From UBA6019 sp035535055 (lineage in GTDB: Bacteria; Chloroflexota; Dormibacteria; Dormibacterales; Dormibacteraceae): a stretch of DNA of 64,000 nucleotides. Location of the stretch: NCBI GenBank assembly GCA_035535055.1, contig DATLQT010000071.1:4940-68939 (forward strand). The letters are read 5' to 3'. The notes beneath the pieces were generated by a model. It was not told where the DNA came from. It worked only from the letters and a program-made list of their open reading frames with translations, and searched no databases. The translations under genes were made by a program, and so were the position numbers. How positions within the stretch are numbered: position 1 is the first letter of the stretch; the number at the start of each line of letters is the position of its first letter. This document shows, one piece after another, positions 43,556-51,222 of the stretch.

Positions 43556-43660
43556 AAGTTCGGCTTCAGCGCCCCGTCCGTGCAGCTGGTGCGCTCGGCT
43601 GCCCAGTTGAAGTCGAGGTTGTTGAAGATCAGAGCCGGGCGGACAGGCCCCCCGCTACCC
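43440..43660 (-). other. Possible antisense coding remnant
   Basis: On the minus strand an open stretch of ~73 codons without a start reads LIFNNLDFNWAAERTSC, then DGALKPNFYARPASDDRW and APNLGPRLLELIAAVPDGE. Its composition is protein-like, unlike the overlapping plus-strand tail. I do not recognise the family. It may be a gene fragment left where the GT87 gene was joined to foreign DNA. The rest of the gap to 43753 holds no gene I can support. Confidence 0.3.
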
Positions 43661-43753
43661 CATGTTCACGCCGGCCAGGCGAGTAAACCAATGTTCGCAG
43701 GGCAAAGCGTTTAGCGAGCGGGCGCGGCTTGGGGGCGCCGCCGGCCGGTTCTC

Positions 43754-44437
43754 CTAGGAGACCGCCGGCTGCTCCTGGCGTGCCTCGGCGGGATGTGGGT
43801 GATGAGCAGGCGCCGGGTCGGTTGCGCTGCGCACCTCGATCCGCGCCAGCGGGTCGGACGCCAGGGCCAGCACCTCCGTCTCCTCGGTGGACAGCTCCCG
43901 GGACTCGGTGGTGAAGGCGCCGTCCAGCTCGCCCTGGCGCAGCATCAGGACGCCCCCGCCATCCTTCGCCTTAACCGAGATGGTCCCGCTAAAGGCGCGC
44001 TCCTTGAGGAAGGCCACGAGACCCTCGAGGTTCACCCAGGAGGCGAACATCTCGGGGTAGGTCGACGCTCCCGAGGCGAGATGGTGGAGGCTGTCCACCA
44101 GCTCTGCCTGGAGGTCGACCACGTCAACCACCGCCTCACCGGAGTCGAGGAGGTTGCGGGCAGCGGTCTCCGCTTCCTCGTTCTTGCGGAGCTGGTCGGG
44201 GCCCCGCCAAAGGCAGTCGATCATCTTCCCGGTGCGGAAGAGCAGGATCCCGTTGACGCCGGGTCCCAAGATGCGGACGTAGCCCGAGTAGCCGCCCCTC
44301 CCGAGCGTCGAGACCAGGCGGTCATAGGCGATCAGTCGGGCGCTCAGCGACTCGTAGAGTGGCGCTCCGGTGGGTACCAGGAGGGCGTCCTCCCCCGAGT
44401 CGTGAGGTCGTCGCTTTAGTTCCGCCATCTCAGCCAT
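43754..44437 (-). CDS. PATAN/DUF4388-like protein
   Basis: This ~227-residue soluble protein has two similar halves. Each has a segment in which small residues alternate with a 'G-x-I/V...-G-x-L/I-D' pattern: GYSGYVRILGPGVNGILLFRTGKMID and AFSGTISVKAKDGGGVLMLRQGELDG. This is the pattern of DUF4388/PATAN domains, often found in signalling proteins of soil bacteria. The C-terminal tail is His/Pro-rich. Starts possible at GTG 44443 and ATG 44437. It is divergent from metG. An imperfect palindrome containing CTCCTAGGAG spans the stop codon. Confidence 0.65.
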   Translation of the reverse strand: MAEMAELKRRPHDSGEDALLVPTGAPLYESLSARLIAYDRLVSTLGRGGYSGYVRILGPGVNGILLFRTGKMIDCLWRGPDQLRKNEEAETAARNLLDSGEAVVDVVDLQAELVDSLHHLASGASTYPEMFASWVNLEGLVAFLKERAFSGTISVKAKDGGGVLMLRQGELDGAFTTESRELSTEETEVLALASDPLARIEVRSATDPAPAHHPHPAEARQEQPAVS

Positions 44438-44542
44438 GGGCACAAGTCAGCCATACCTTGAGGGTGGATTGCAACTGACAGGAGAGCTGAGAGCGGCGTG
44501 ATCAGATCGGTGCTGGAACGAATTTGCGCCGGGCGAGATCAA

Positions 44543-44548
44543 TAGACT
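44543..44548 (+). promoter_or_regulatory. -10-like TAGACT deciding the metG start
   Basis: TAGACT is followed by 11 nt and then GTG 44560, with no Shine-Dalgarno. Earlier in-frame TTG codons (44524, 44548) would lie upstream of or inside the hexamer. The arrangement is identical to that of the DUF4190 and NIL-domain genes. Confidence 0.45.
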
Positions 44549-44559
44549 TGGAACCCTTC

Positions 44560-46332
44560 GTGTCCCCCAATCCCTCTCCTCAGCGCATCCTGGTCGCGGT
44601 CGCCTGGCCCTACGCTAGCGGGCCGCGGCACCTTGGTCACGTGGCGGGGTTCGGCGTGCCCTCCGACATCTTCGCCCGCTACCACCGGCTGAAGGGCGAC
44701 GACGTCCTCATGGTCAGCGGTACCGACGAGCACGGCACGCCGATCCTGGTCGCCGCCGACAAGGAGGGCGCTACGCCGCAGGAGATCGCCGACCGCTACA
44801 ACGTCCTGATTGGCGACGACCTCCGCGACCTCGGGCTGAGCTACGACCTCTTCACCCGGACGACGACCGCCAACCACTACCGGATCGTCCAGGACGTCTT
44901 CCGCAGGCTCCACGAGAAGGGCTACCTCCGCCGGAAAAGCGCGATGGGCGCCTTTAGCTCTGTGAGTGGCCGGACGCTGCCGGACCGCTATATCGAGGGC
45001 ACCTGTCCCATCTGCGGCTACGGGGAGGCGCGCGGGGACCAGTGCGAGAACTGCGGCAACCAGCTCGACCCCCTGGACCTGAAGAACCCGCGGAGCCGGA
45101 TCGACGGCGAGCCGCCCATCTTCAGGGAGACCGAGCACTTCTTTTTCGACCTGCCCGCCTTCGGCGAGCAGCTGACCGCCTGGCTGCGGTCGCGGACCCA
45201 CTGGCGGCCGAACGTCATCGCCTTCAGTCGCAACTTCATCGACGACCTGAAGCCTCGCGCGGTAACGCGCGACCTCGACTGGGGGATCCCGATCCCAGTG
45301 CCCGGCTGGGAGGAGCGCGACGACAAGCGGATCTACGTCTGGTTCGACGCCGTGATGGGCTACCTGTCGGCGGCCGTCGAATGGGCGCACATCAATGGCG
45401 ACGACGATGCCTGGGAGCGCTGGTGGAAGGACCCCGAATCCCGCCATTACTACTTCATGGGCAAGGACAACATCACCTTCCACACGGTCATGTGGCCGGC
45501 CATCCTCCTTGGGTTGGGCGGACTCGAGCTGCCCTATGAGGTGGTGGCGTCGGAGTTCCTGACCATGGAGGGCCGAAAGCTGAGCAGCTCGCGCGGCGGC
45601 GCCATCTACGTCAACGACTTCCTGAGCCGCTACGACCCTGACCCGCTCCGCTTCTTTCTGACCATAGCCGGGCCTGAAAACGCCGACACCGACTTCACCT
45701 GGGAGGAGTTCGTCCGCCGCAACAACGACGAGTTGGTCGCCAACTGGGGCAACCTGGTCAACCGGGTTCTGGTCAACGCGCAGCGCAACTTCGGCGAGGT
45801 GCCGCCGGCGGGCGCGCTGACCGCTGAGGACCGGGCCGTGCTTGAGCAGGTGGCGGCGGGCTTCGACTCCGTCGGCGGCCTGATCGAACGGGCCTCCTTC
45901 CAGCAGGCGATCAAGGAGGCGCTGCGGCTGAGCTCGGTCGCCAACGCCTACCTGGCCGGCGAGCAGCCGTGGAAGACGATCAAAGAGGACCGCGCGCGAG
46001 CGGGTACGGTGCTCAACGTGGGACTCCGCCTGGTCGACGCCCTGAAGGTCATCTTCACACCCTTCCTGCCCTTCACCTCGCAGCGCGTACACGAGATGCT
46101 GGGCCACGAAGGGTTCATCGCCGGCCCGCTGCGCTTCCAAGAGGTCGAGGAGGCCGGCCGGCGCCCGCACCGGGTGCTGACCGGCGACTACCGGGAGTGG
46201 ATCCGCGGCTGGGAGGCTCCCGACCTGCCCGCCGGCCAGAAGCTCCGCGAGCCCACCCCGCTCTTCCGAAAGCTCGACCCCGCGGTCGTCGTCCCCGCCG
46301 AGCTGGAGCGGATGGGGGTGGGCGTCGGGTGA
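44560..46332 (+). CDS. metG: Methionyl-tRNA synthetase
   Basis: This class I synthetase of ~590 residues charges tRNA-Met. It has the HIGH variant HLGH (~24-27), VSGTDEHGTPI, a zinc-binding insert CPICGYGEARGDQCENCG, the substrate motif YVWFDAVMGYLSAA and the KMSKS variant GRKLSSSRGG. There is no C-terminal tRNA-binding (EMAP) domain, so it is the short form. GTG 44560 is preferred because TAGACT lies 11 nt before it. The stop overlaps the thrC GTG (GTGA), making it first gene of the metG-thrC-cysO-NIL unit. Confidence 0.95.
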   Translation: MSPNPSPQRILVAVAWPYASGPRHLGHVAGFGVPSDIFARYHRLKGDDVLMVSGTDEHGTPILVAADKEGATPQEIADRYNVLIGDDLRDLGLSYDLFTRTTTANHYRIVQDVFRRLHEKGYLRRKSAMGAFSSVSGRTLPDRYIEGTCPICGYGEARGDQCENCGNQLDPLDLKNPRSRIDGEPPIFRETEHFFFDLPAFGEQLTAWLRSRTHWRPNVIAFSRNFIDDLKPRAVTRDLDWGIPIPVPGWEERDDKRIYVWFDAVMGYLSAAVEWAHINGDDDAWERWWKDPESRHYYFMGKDNITFHTVMWPAILLGLGGLELPYEVVASEFLTMEGRKLSSSRGGAIYVNDFLSRYDPDPLRFFLTIAGPENADTDFTWEEFVRRNNDELVANWGNLVNRVLVNAQRNFGEVPPAGALTAEDRAVLEQVAAGFDSVGGLIERASFQQAIKEALRLSSVANAYLAGEQPWKTIKEDRARAGTVLNVGLRLVDALKVIFTPFLPFTSQRVHEMLGHEGFIAGPLRFQEVEEAGRRPHRVLTGDYREWIRGWEAPDLPAGQKLREPTPLFRKLDPAVVVPAELERMGVGVG

Positions 46333-47585
46333 GCGCTCCAAACGGCTCTCCGCGGGTGATCGCGATGCGGTGCCGGGAGTGTGGCACCGAGTACCCGGTC
46401 CAGGCCACCCACGTCTGCGAGATGTGCTTCGGGCCGCTCGACGTCGTCTATGACTACGACCGGATCCGCAAGAGCATCAGCCGGGAGAAGATCGCCGCCG
46501 GCCCGAGCTCGATGTGGCGCTATCGCGAGCTGCTGCCCCTCGAGGACGGCGTTCCGATCGTCACTCTCGGCGAGGGTTTCACGCCGCTGGTCCACGCCGA
46601 GCGGTTGGGCGCCGAGCTAGGGCTGCGCAACCTCTACCTCAAGAACGACTCGATGAACCCGACCAACTCCTTTAAGGACCGGGTCGTTTCGGTGGCCATC
46701 TCCTGGGCCCGCGCCCACGGCTTCGAAACCATTGGCTGCGCATCGACCGGCAACCTCGCCAACTCGGTGGCGGCCTACTCGGCGCGTGCCGGCCTGGAGG
46801 CGTTCGTCTTCATCCCCACCGACCTCGAGCCGGGCAAGGTGGTGCCGACGTCGGTATTCGAGCCCAACCTCGTCGCCGTCCGGGGGAACTACGACCAGGT
46901 CAACCGCCTCTGCTCGCAGCTGGTCGAGAGCTACCCATGGGCGTTCTGCAACATCAACGTCCGCCCCTTCTACGCCGAGGGCTCGAAGACGCTCGACTTC
47001 GAGACCGCCGAGCAGCTCGGCTGGCGGCTGCCCGACGAGGTCATCATCCCGATCGCGTCCGGCTGCCAGTTCGTCAAGCACCGGCGGGCGATGGGGGAGA
47101 TGATCGAGGTCGGCCTCGTCGACTCAGGGTCTAAGCTGCCGGCGCTTACGGGTGCCCAGGCGCTCGGCTGCGCGCCCGTCTACAACGCCTGGCGCGACGG
47201 CACCGAGACGGTGATGCCGGTGAAGCCGGACACCATCGCCAAGTCGATCGCCATCGGGAACCCGTCCGACGGGTCCTACGTGATCCGGATGGCGAAGGAG
47301 ACGGGCGGCGTGGTCGAGGCCGTTACCGAAGAGGAGATCGTGGACTCGATCCGGCTCCTCGCCCGCACCGAGGGCATCTTCACCGAGACGGCGGGCGGCG
47401 TGACGATCGGGGTGCTGGCGAAGCTGGCCCGCGCCGGCCGCTGGAAGGGCGACGAGGTAGTCGTCGCCTACGTCACTGGTCACGGCCTGAAAACGGCCGA
47501 GGTGATCGCCGCCTCGGCGGGTGGCGAAAGAAGGGTGGAAATAGACCCGACCCTGAAATCGTTCAAGGAATCGGTGAACATCTAA
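46329..47585 (+). CDS. thrC: Threonine synthase (or threonine-synthase-like PLP enzyme)
   Basis: This 418-residue fold-type II PLP enzyme carries an N-terminal zinc ribbon (Cys15, Cys18, Cys30, Cys33: RCRECG, CEMC), the PLP lysine Lys116 in NSFKDR, the substrate loop ASTGNLANS and ETAGGVTIGVLAKL near the end. The normal reaction is O-phosphohomoserine to threonine. Its position, coupled to metG and three bases before a CysO-like carrier gene, leaves open that it uses the same substrate with a carrier-bound sulfur to make homocysteine; this is speculation. GTG 46329 overlaps the metG stop. Confidence 0.9.
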   Translation: MSAPNGSPRVIAMRCRECGTEYPVQATHVCEMCFGPLDVVYDYDRIRKSISREKIAAGPSSMWRYRELLPLEDGVPIVTLGEGFTPLVHAERLGAELGLRNLYLKNDSMNPTNSFKDRVVSVAISWARAHGFETIGCASTGNLANSVAAYSARAGLEAFVFIPTDLEPGKVVPTSVFEPNLVAVRGNYDQVNRLCSQLVESYPWAFCNINVRPFYAEGSKTLDFETAEQLGWRLPDEVIIPIASGCQFVKHRRAMGEMIEVGLVDSGSKLPALTGAQALGCAPVYNAWRDGTETVMPVKPDTIAKSIAIGNPSDGSYVIRMAKETGGVVEAVTEEEIVDSIRLLARTEGIFTETAGGVTIGVLAKLARAGRWKGDEVVVAYVTGHGLKTAEVIAASAGGERRVEIDPTLKSFKESVNI

Positions 47586-47588
47586 GCG

Positions 47589-47873
47589 ATGGCTACAGTG
47601 AGAATCCCGGGCCCGCTCCGGACCCTCTCGCGCGGCGAGGCCGCGATCGAGGTGGGGGCGGGCGACCTGCGCAGCACGATCGAAGAGCTCGAAAGCCGCT
47701 ATCCCGGCTTCCGCGAGCGCCTGCTCGACCCTTCGGGCAACCTCCGCCAGTTCGTCAACGTCTACCTCAACGACGAGGACATCCGCTTCGGCGGCGGCCT
47801 CGACTCCAAGGTCGGCGAGCGGGACGAGGTGTCGATCATCCCCGCGGTCGCCGGAGGCCTCATCCGGTCCTAG
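47589..47873 (+). CDS. MoaD/ThiS-type sulfur carrier, CysO-like
   Basis: This 94-residue beta-grasp protein closely resembles mycobacterial CysO: ERLLDPSGNLRQFVNVYLNDEDIRF and IIPAVAGG. CysO carries sulfide as a C-terminal Gly-Gly thiocarboxylate for cysteine synthesis. Here Gly89-Gly90 is not terminal: four residues, LIRS, follow, so the carrier would need trimming before activation. No JAMM protease, E1-like MoeB or CysM gene is in the window. Three bases separate it from thrC and 14 from the NIL gene. Confidence 0.88.
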   Translation: MATVRIPGPLRTLSRGEAAIEVGAGDLRSTIEELESRYPGFRERLLDPSGNLRQFVNVYLNDEDIRFGGGLDSKVGERDEVSIIPAVAGGLIRS

Positions 47874-47887
47874 ACTTCGCTCCCGAC

Positions 47888-48127
47888 ATGGCTCGGAGGC
47901 GCGTCCGCTTGATCTTCGGTAAGGACCTGGTGACCGAGCCGGTCATCTATCACCTGGGCAAGAACTACGCGGTCGTGACCAACATCCGGCGGGCCGACGT
48001 CACCCGCGAGGAAGGTTGGGTGGTACTGGAGATGACCGGGGAGCCGGACGAGCTCGACCGGGGCGTCGCCTATCTCGAGTCACGCGGCGTCCGCGTCGAA
48101 CCGGTCGAGGGCGACGTCATCGAGTAA
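47888..48127 (+). CDS. NIL-domain protein
   Basis: This 79-residue protein is almost entirely one NIL domain (VRLIFGKDLVTEPVIYHLGK, WVVLEMTGEPDELDRGVAYL, GVRVEP). NIL domains sit at the end of methionine ABC transporters (MetN) and in the NIL-ferredoxins linked to sulfide-based homocysteine synthesis in methanogens. As a free-standing protein next to a sulfur carrier and thrC it fits a ligand-sensing or sulfur-relay role. TAGACT lies 11 nt before the ATG, giving a possible internal leaderless promoter. Confidence 0.85.
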   Translation: MARRRVRLIFGKDLVTEPVIYHLGKNYAVVTNIRRADVTREEGWVVLEMTGEPDELDRGVAYLESRGVRVEPVEGDVIE

Positions 48128-48198
48128 GAAGCGGGCTGGATAGGCGCAGCGCCCGGTACCAGCCCGCGATCTCGGTTGTCGGAGGCCGCGTTGCTCCC

Positions 48199-48812
48199 AT
48201 GGAGAAGTGGAGTGATGTCCGGACGATTGACACGCATCAAGGGTCCGCGGAGGGACTCGAGGAGAGCATCCGCACCTTCGAGGAGAGGGTGGTCCCGAAG
48301 GCGCGGCGAGCCAGGCTTGGTGGGCGTGGCCCTGCTCGTCAACCGGGAGATGAGCGAGGGCGTGGCCATCGCCTACTGGAAGGACCGGGACTCCTTGGAA
48401 GCGAGCGCTGAGCGCGCGAAACAGATTCGAGCTATGGCCGCCTCGGCGTCGGGTGAGACGATCGCAGGCGTCGAGAGCGGCGAGATCGTGTCGATGGAGA
48501 GGTCGGCGGATCCGGCCCCGGGCACCTTCGCCCCCTCAACAGCCGACGCCAACCAGATCAGATCGACGCGGCGATCGCCACTTAAAGGTCCGAGGTGGTG
48601 CCGCTCCTGAAATCCGGGCTTCCGCTCGGTGGTGATGAGCGTGAACCGCGAGAGCGGCCGCACCATGGTCGGCAGCGTCTGGGCCACCGAGCCCGATCGC
48701 GCCAACAGCGAGGCCAAGCTGGCCGAGCTGCGCAAGAAGACGACCGCCACCGCGGGCGCGCCGAGGGCGACGGTGGAACTGTTCGAGGTTGTCTACGCGG
48801 TATCCGGGCGGG
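48199..48812 (+). pseudogene. Decayed tandem-repeat ABM-like (antibiotic biosynthesis monooxygenase fold) gene
   Basis: Fragments in changing frames form two similar halves. Half one is GSAEGLEESIRTFEERVVPKAR, then GLVGVALLVNREMSEGVAIAYWKD and ERAKQIRAMAAS. Half two is NQIDAAIATLK, VVPLLKS, then FRSVVMSVNRESGRTMVGSV and NSEAKLAELRKKT. Each half has the ferredoxin-like pattern of ABM/stress-response dimers. At least four frameshifts (near 48305, 48540, 48585, 48615) and an in-frame TAA break it. No intact copy is in the window. Confidence 0.75.
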
Positions 48813-48867
48813 GGCGCCGGCCGGCTCCGAGGTCATCGGCCGGGCGGCCGCTAACCTGATTCGCGAG

Positions 48868-49923
48868 ATGAAGGTTGCGGTCGCCCTCTCCGGCGGGGTC
48901 GACTCCTCGGTCGCCGCGGCGTTGCTCGCCGCCTCCGGCCACGAGGTGGTCGGGATCACCCTCCAGCAGTGGCCGCGCGAGGACGAGGTGGAGCTCGAGA
49001 AGCACGGCGGCTGCTGCTCGCTCTCGGCGGTCTCTGACGCTCGCCGGGTGGCGGGCATCCTCGGCATCCCCTACTACGTGTGGAACCTCGAGCGTGAGTT
49101 CGGGGAGCGCGTGATCCGGCCCTTCCACGCAGCCTACCTCACCGGACGAACGCCGAACCCGTGCCTGTCCTGCAACGCTTTCGTGCGCTTCGATCTGATG
49201 CTCTCGCGGGTGCTTGCGCTGGGGTTCGACGCGATGGCTACTGGGCACTACGCGCGGATCCTGCACGGGCCCACCGGACCTGAGCTGCACGCGGGCGTCG
49301 ACCCCGGCAAGGACCAGTCGTACATGCTCTACCACCTCTCAGAGGCGCGCCTCGAGCGGCTGTTCTTCCCGCTCGGCGAGATGACCAAGACGGAGACCCG
49401 CTCCCACGCCGTGGAGTTCGGGCTGCCGGTGGCGGCAAAGAAGGAGTCGCAGGAGATCTGCTTCGTGCCGCCCGGGCGGACGGCCGAATACCTGGCGGCG
49501 CGGCTGCCGGTCGCGCCGGGGCCGATGGTCAACTCCGAAGGCCGCGAGGTCGGCACCCACCGGGGGACTCCGCTCTACACGGTCGGCCAGCGGACCGGGT
49601 GGCTCTCGCTCGCGGACCCGGGCCCGTGGTACGTGCTCCGCATCGAGCCGGCGTCCAACCGCCTGGTAGTGGGGCGGGCGGCCGAGCAGGGGGTGAGGGC
49701 GGTTCGGCTGGAGTCGCTTTCGTTCGTGGACGGCTCGGTGGCTGCGGACGCCCTGGAATGCTCGGCTCGACTTCGCTACCGGGCGCGGCCGGTCCCGGCG
49801 CGGCTGGTGGGTTCGACCCTGGAGCTTTCGGAGCCGGTGGCTGGAGCGGCGCCGGGCCAGGCGGCGGTGCTCTACTCGGGCAGCCGGGTGCTGGGTGGGG
49901 GAATCATCGCCTCAAACTCCTGA
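48868..49923 (+). CDS. mnmA: tRNA-specific 2-thiouridylase MnmA
   Basis: This 351-residue enzyme thiolates U34 of Glu, Gln and Lys tRNAs with persulfide sulfur. It has the PP-loop SGGVDSS (8-14), the catalytic Cys102 in NPCLSCN and Cys198 in SQEICFVP, and the C-terminal beta barrel. TAACCT lies 10 nt before the ATG and no Shine-Dalgarno is visible. It is a sulfur-transfer gene about 700 bp after the CysO/NIL unit; no cysteine desulfurase adjoins it. Confidence 0.94.
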   Translation: MKVAVALSGGVDSSVAAALLAASGHEVVGITLQQWPREDEVELEKHGGCCSLSAVSDARRVAGILGIPYYVWNLEREFGERVIRPFHAAYLTGRTPNPCLSCNAFVRFDLMLSRVLALGFDAMATGHYARILHGPTGPELHAGVDPGKDQSYMLYHLSEARLERLFFPLGEMTKTETRSHAVEFGLPVAAKKESQEICFVPPGRTAEYLAARLPVAPGPMVNSEGREVGTHRGTPLYTVGQRTGWLSLADPGPWYVLRIEPASNRLVVGRAAEQGVRAVRLESLSFVDGSVAADALECSARLRYRARPVPARLVGSTLELSEPVAGAAPGQAAVLYSGSRVLGGGIIASNS

Positions 49924-49955
49924 ACGTTATAGCGACGGCGTAGGCTCTTAGAGAG

Positions 49956-50300
49956 ATGGCCGAGAATCGCCCCCCCGACCAGGAAGAAGAGGACGACCCC
50001 GAGCTCTACGCCGACGATGGCTACGTCGAGCTGGGCGTGGCCGATACCGGCACCATGCAGGAGGTCGACACCTCTTCCGAGTCCCTCCTCGAGGAGGAGG
50101 AGGAACGCGAGGAGCTGGACGACCGGCCCCGGCCTCGGATGCACCCGGGTGAGCCCAACCCGCCGCTGGTGCAGAGGCAGGCGGACGCGTCGGACGCCAT
50201 CGACCGCGGCTTCATGGAGGACCGCGAAGGGGAGCGGGACGAGGAGGAGGGACGCTCGCCCTCCAACGCCGAGACCATCGACCCGCTGGAGGAGACCTAA
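49956..50300 (+). CDS. Acidic, probably disordered hypothetical protein
   Basis: This 114-residue protein is extremely acidic (runs of Glu around LLEEEEEREELDD and EDREGERDEEEG) with no hydrophobic core, signal or membrane segment. It resembles small disordered actinobacterial proteins of the DUF5709 kind, but I cannot assign it. TAGGCT lies 9 nt before the ATG, the leaderless pattern seen elsewhere. It is 32 bp after mnmA. Confidence 0.55.
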   Translation: MAENRPPDQEEEDDPELYADDGYVELGVADTGTMQEVDTSSESLLEEEEEREELDDRPRPRMHPGEPNPPLVQRQADASDAIDRGFMEDREGERDEEEGRSPSNAETIDPLEET

Positions 50301-50505
50301 CCGGGCAACTCGCCACCGGGAATGCTGATCTCGGGACTCAGCACCGGCGGCCTTCCTCTGACCATCGGAGTTCTCTGACCCTCCATCCAACCCCCCACCC
50401 TTGGGGAGTTCTGACGGCGGCTTTGGGAGGTTATTCGGGGGCCGATGGGATGCGCAAGGATGGCGGTTGAGAACGGCGCGCCTGCCATACTCAATCCCCG
50501 CAAAG
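50301..50505 (+). other. Intergenic region before the nuo-like cluster
   Basis: No gene is supported in these 205 bp. A CATACT hexamer at 50486-50491, 14 nt before the ATG at 50506, is a possible -10. A TTGAGA at 50467-50472 is too close (13 bp) for a normal -35. Confidence 0.4.
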
Positions 50506-50727
50506 ATGCAATCGCTGCTCGACCGGCTCGCCGCGCTCGACGCGGCCCGGCTGGTCGCGGTCTCGGGAGCGCTGATCATCCTGCTCCTGACCGCCGCCTG
50601 GGTCGTCTCCGCGGTGGTCGGCCGGGTGGACGCCGCCGCCCTCGTGGGCGTGGTCGTGGCGGTCGTGGTCGCCCTGATCGGGCTCCTGTATGCTTTCGAA
50701 CTCGGAACTCCGCCCGCCTCGGTGTAG
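50506..50727 (+). CDS. Small two-helix membrane protein upstream of the nuo-like genes
   Basis: This 73-residue protein has two transmembrane helices (LVAVSGALIILLLTAAWVV and ALVGVVVAVVVALIGLLYAF) joined by a short loop with VGRVD. No family is recognised. It lies 18 bp before the NuoJ-like gene and probably belongs to the same operon. It might be an accessory subunit of the membrane module. Confidence 0.6.
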   Translation: MQSLLDRLAALDAARLVAVSGALIILLLTAAWVVSAVVGRVDAAALVGVVVAVVVALIGLLYAFELGTPPASV

Positions 50728-50745
50728 GCAGAAGGTAACTCAGCT

Positions 50746-51222
50746 TTGGACACCCTCCACTCGGTGCTCTTCTACGCGTTCGCGGCCGTGACCGTGGCTG
50801 GGGGCTTGGTCGCAGCGCTGCTCGAGGCGCGTTCGCGCGTGCTCGGTCTGGGCCTAGTCGCGATCGGCGTCGCCGGCCTGCTGGGCGACCTCGACGCCGG
50901 CTTCGCCGCCATCGTGACCCTGGTCTCGCTGGGGGCTTGCGCGATCCTGATCCTCCAGCTGCCGCAGGCGGCAGCCGAGGAGCCGAACGGGTTCGGCCAG
51001 CAGCTCGGTGCCGCCTTGGCTGGTCTCGTCTTCCTGGCCCTCGCCTACGTCGCCTTCAAAGGGTCCTACTTCGGCGGCGGCTGGAACGCCGGCCTATTCA
51101 ACTCCGCGGCGCTCGGCCGCCTCCTCTTCACCCGTGACGCGCTATCGGTCGAGTCCCTCGGCGGCGCGCTCTTGGTCGCATTGGTGACCAGCCGGCGCCT
51201 GGTCAGGGAGCGCCGGCGGTGA
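50746..51222 (+). CDS. NuoJ-like membrane protein
   Basis: This 158-residue protein with about five helices occupies the nuoJ position directly before nuoK-, L-, M- and N-like genes. The typical NuoJ helix motif (IVYVGAImVLFLF) is not evident; the corresponding stretch reads ASVTLVSLGACAILILQ-like (IVTLVSLGACAILILQLP). The assignment rests mainly on order, size and helix pattern. It starts at TTG 50746 behind AGAAGG. The stop overlaps the GTG of the next gene. Confidence 0.6.
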   Translation: MDTLHSVLFYAFAAVTVAGGLVAALLEARSRVLGLGLVAIGVAGLLGDLDAGFAAIVTLVSLGACAILILQLPQAAAEEPNGFGQQLGAALAGLVFLALAYVAFKGSYFGGGWNAGLFNSAALGRLLFTRDALSVESLGGALLVALVTSRRLVRERRR

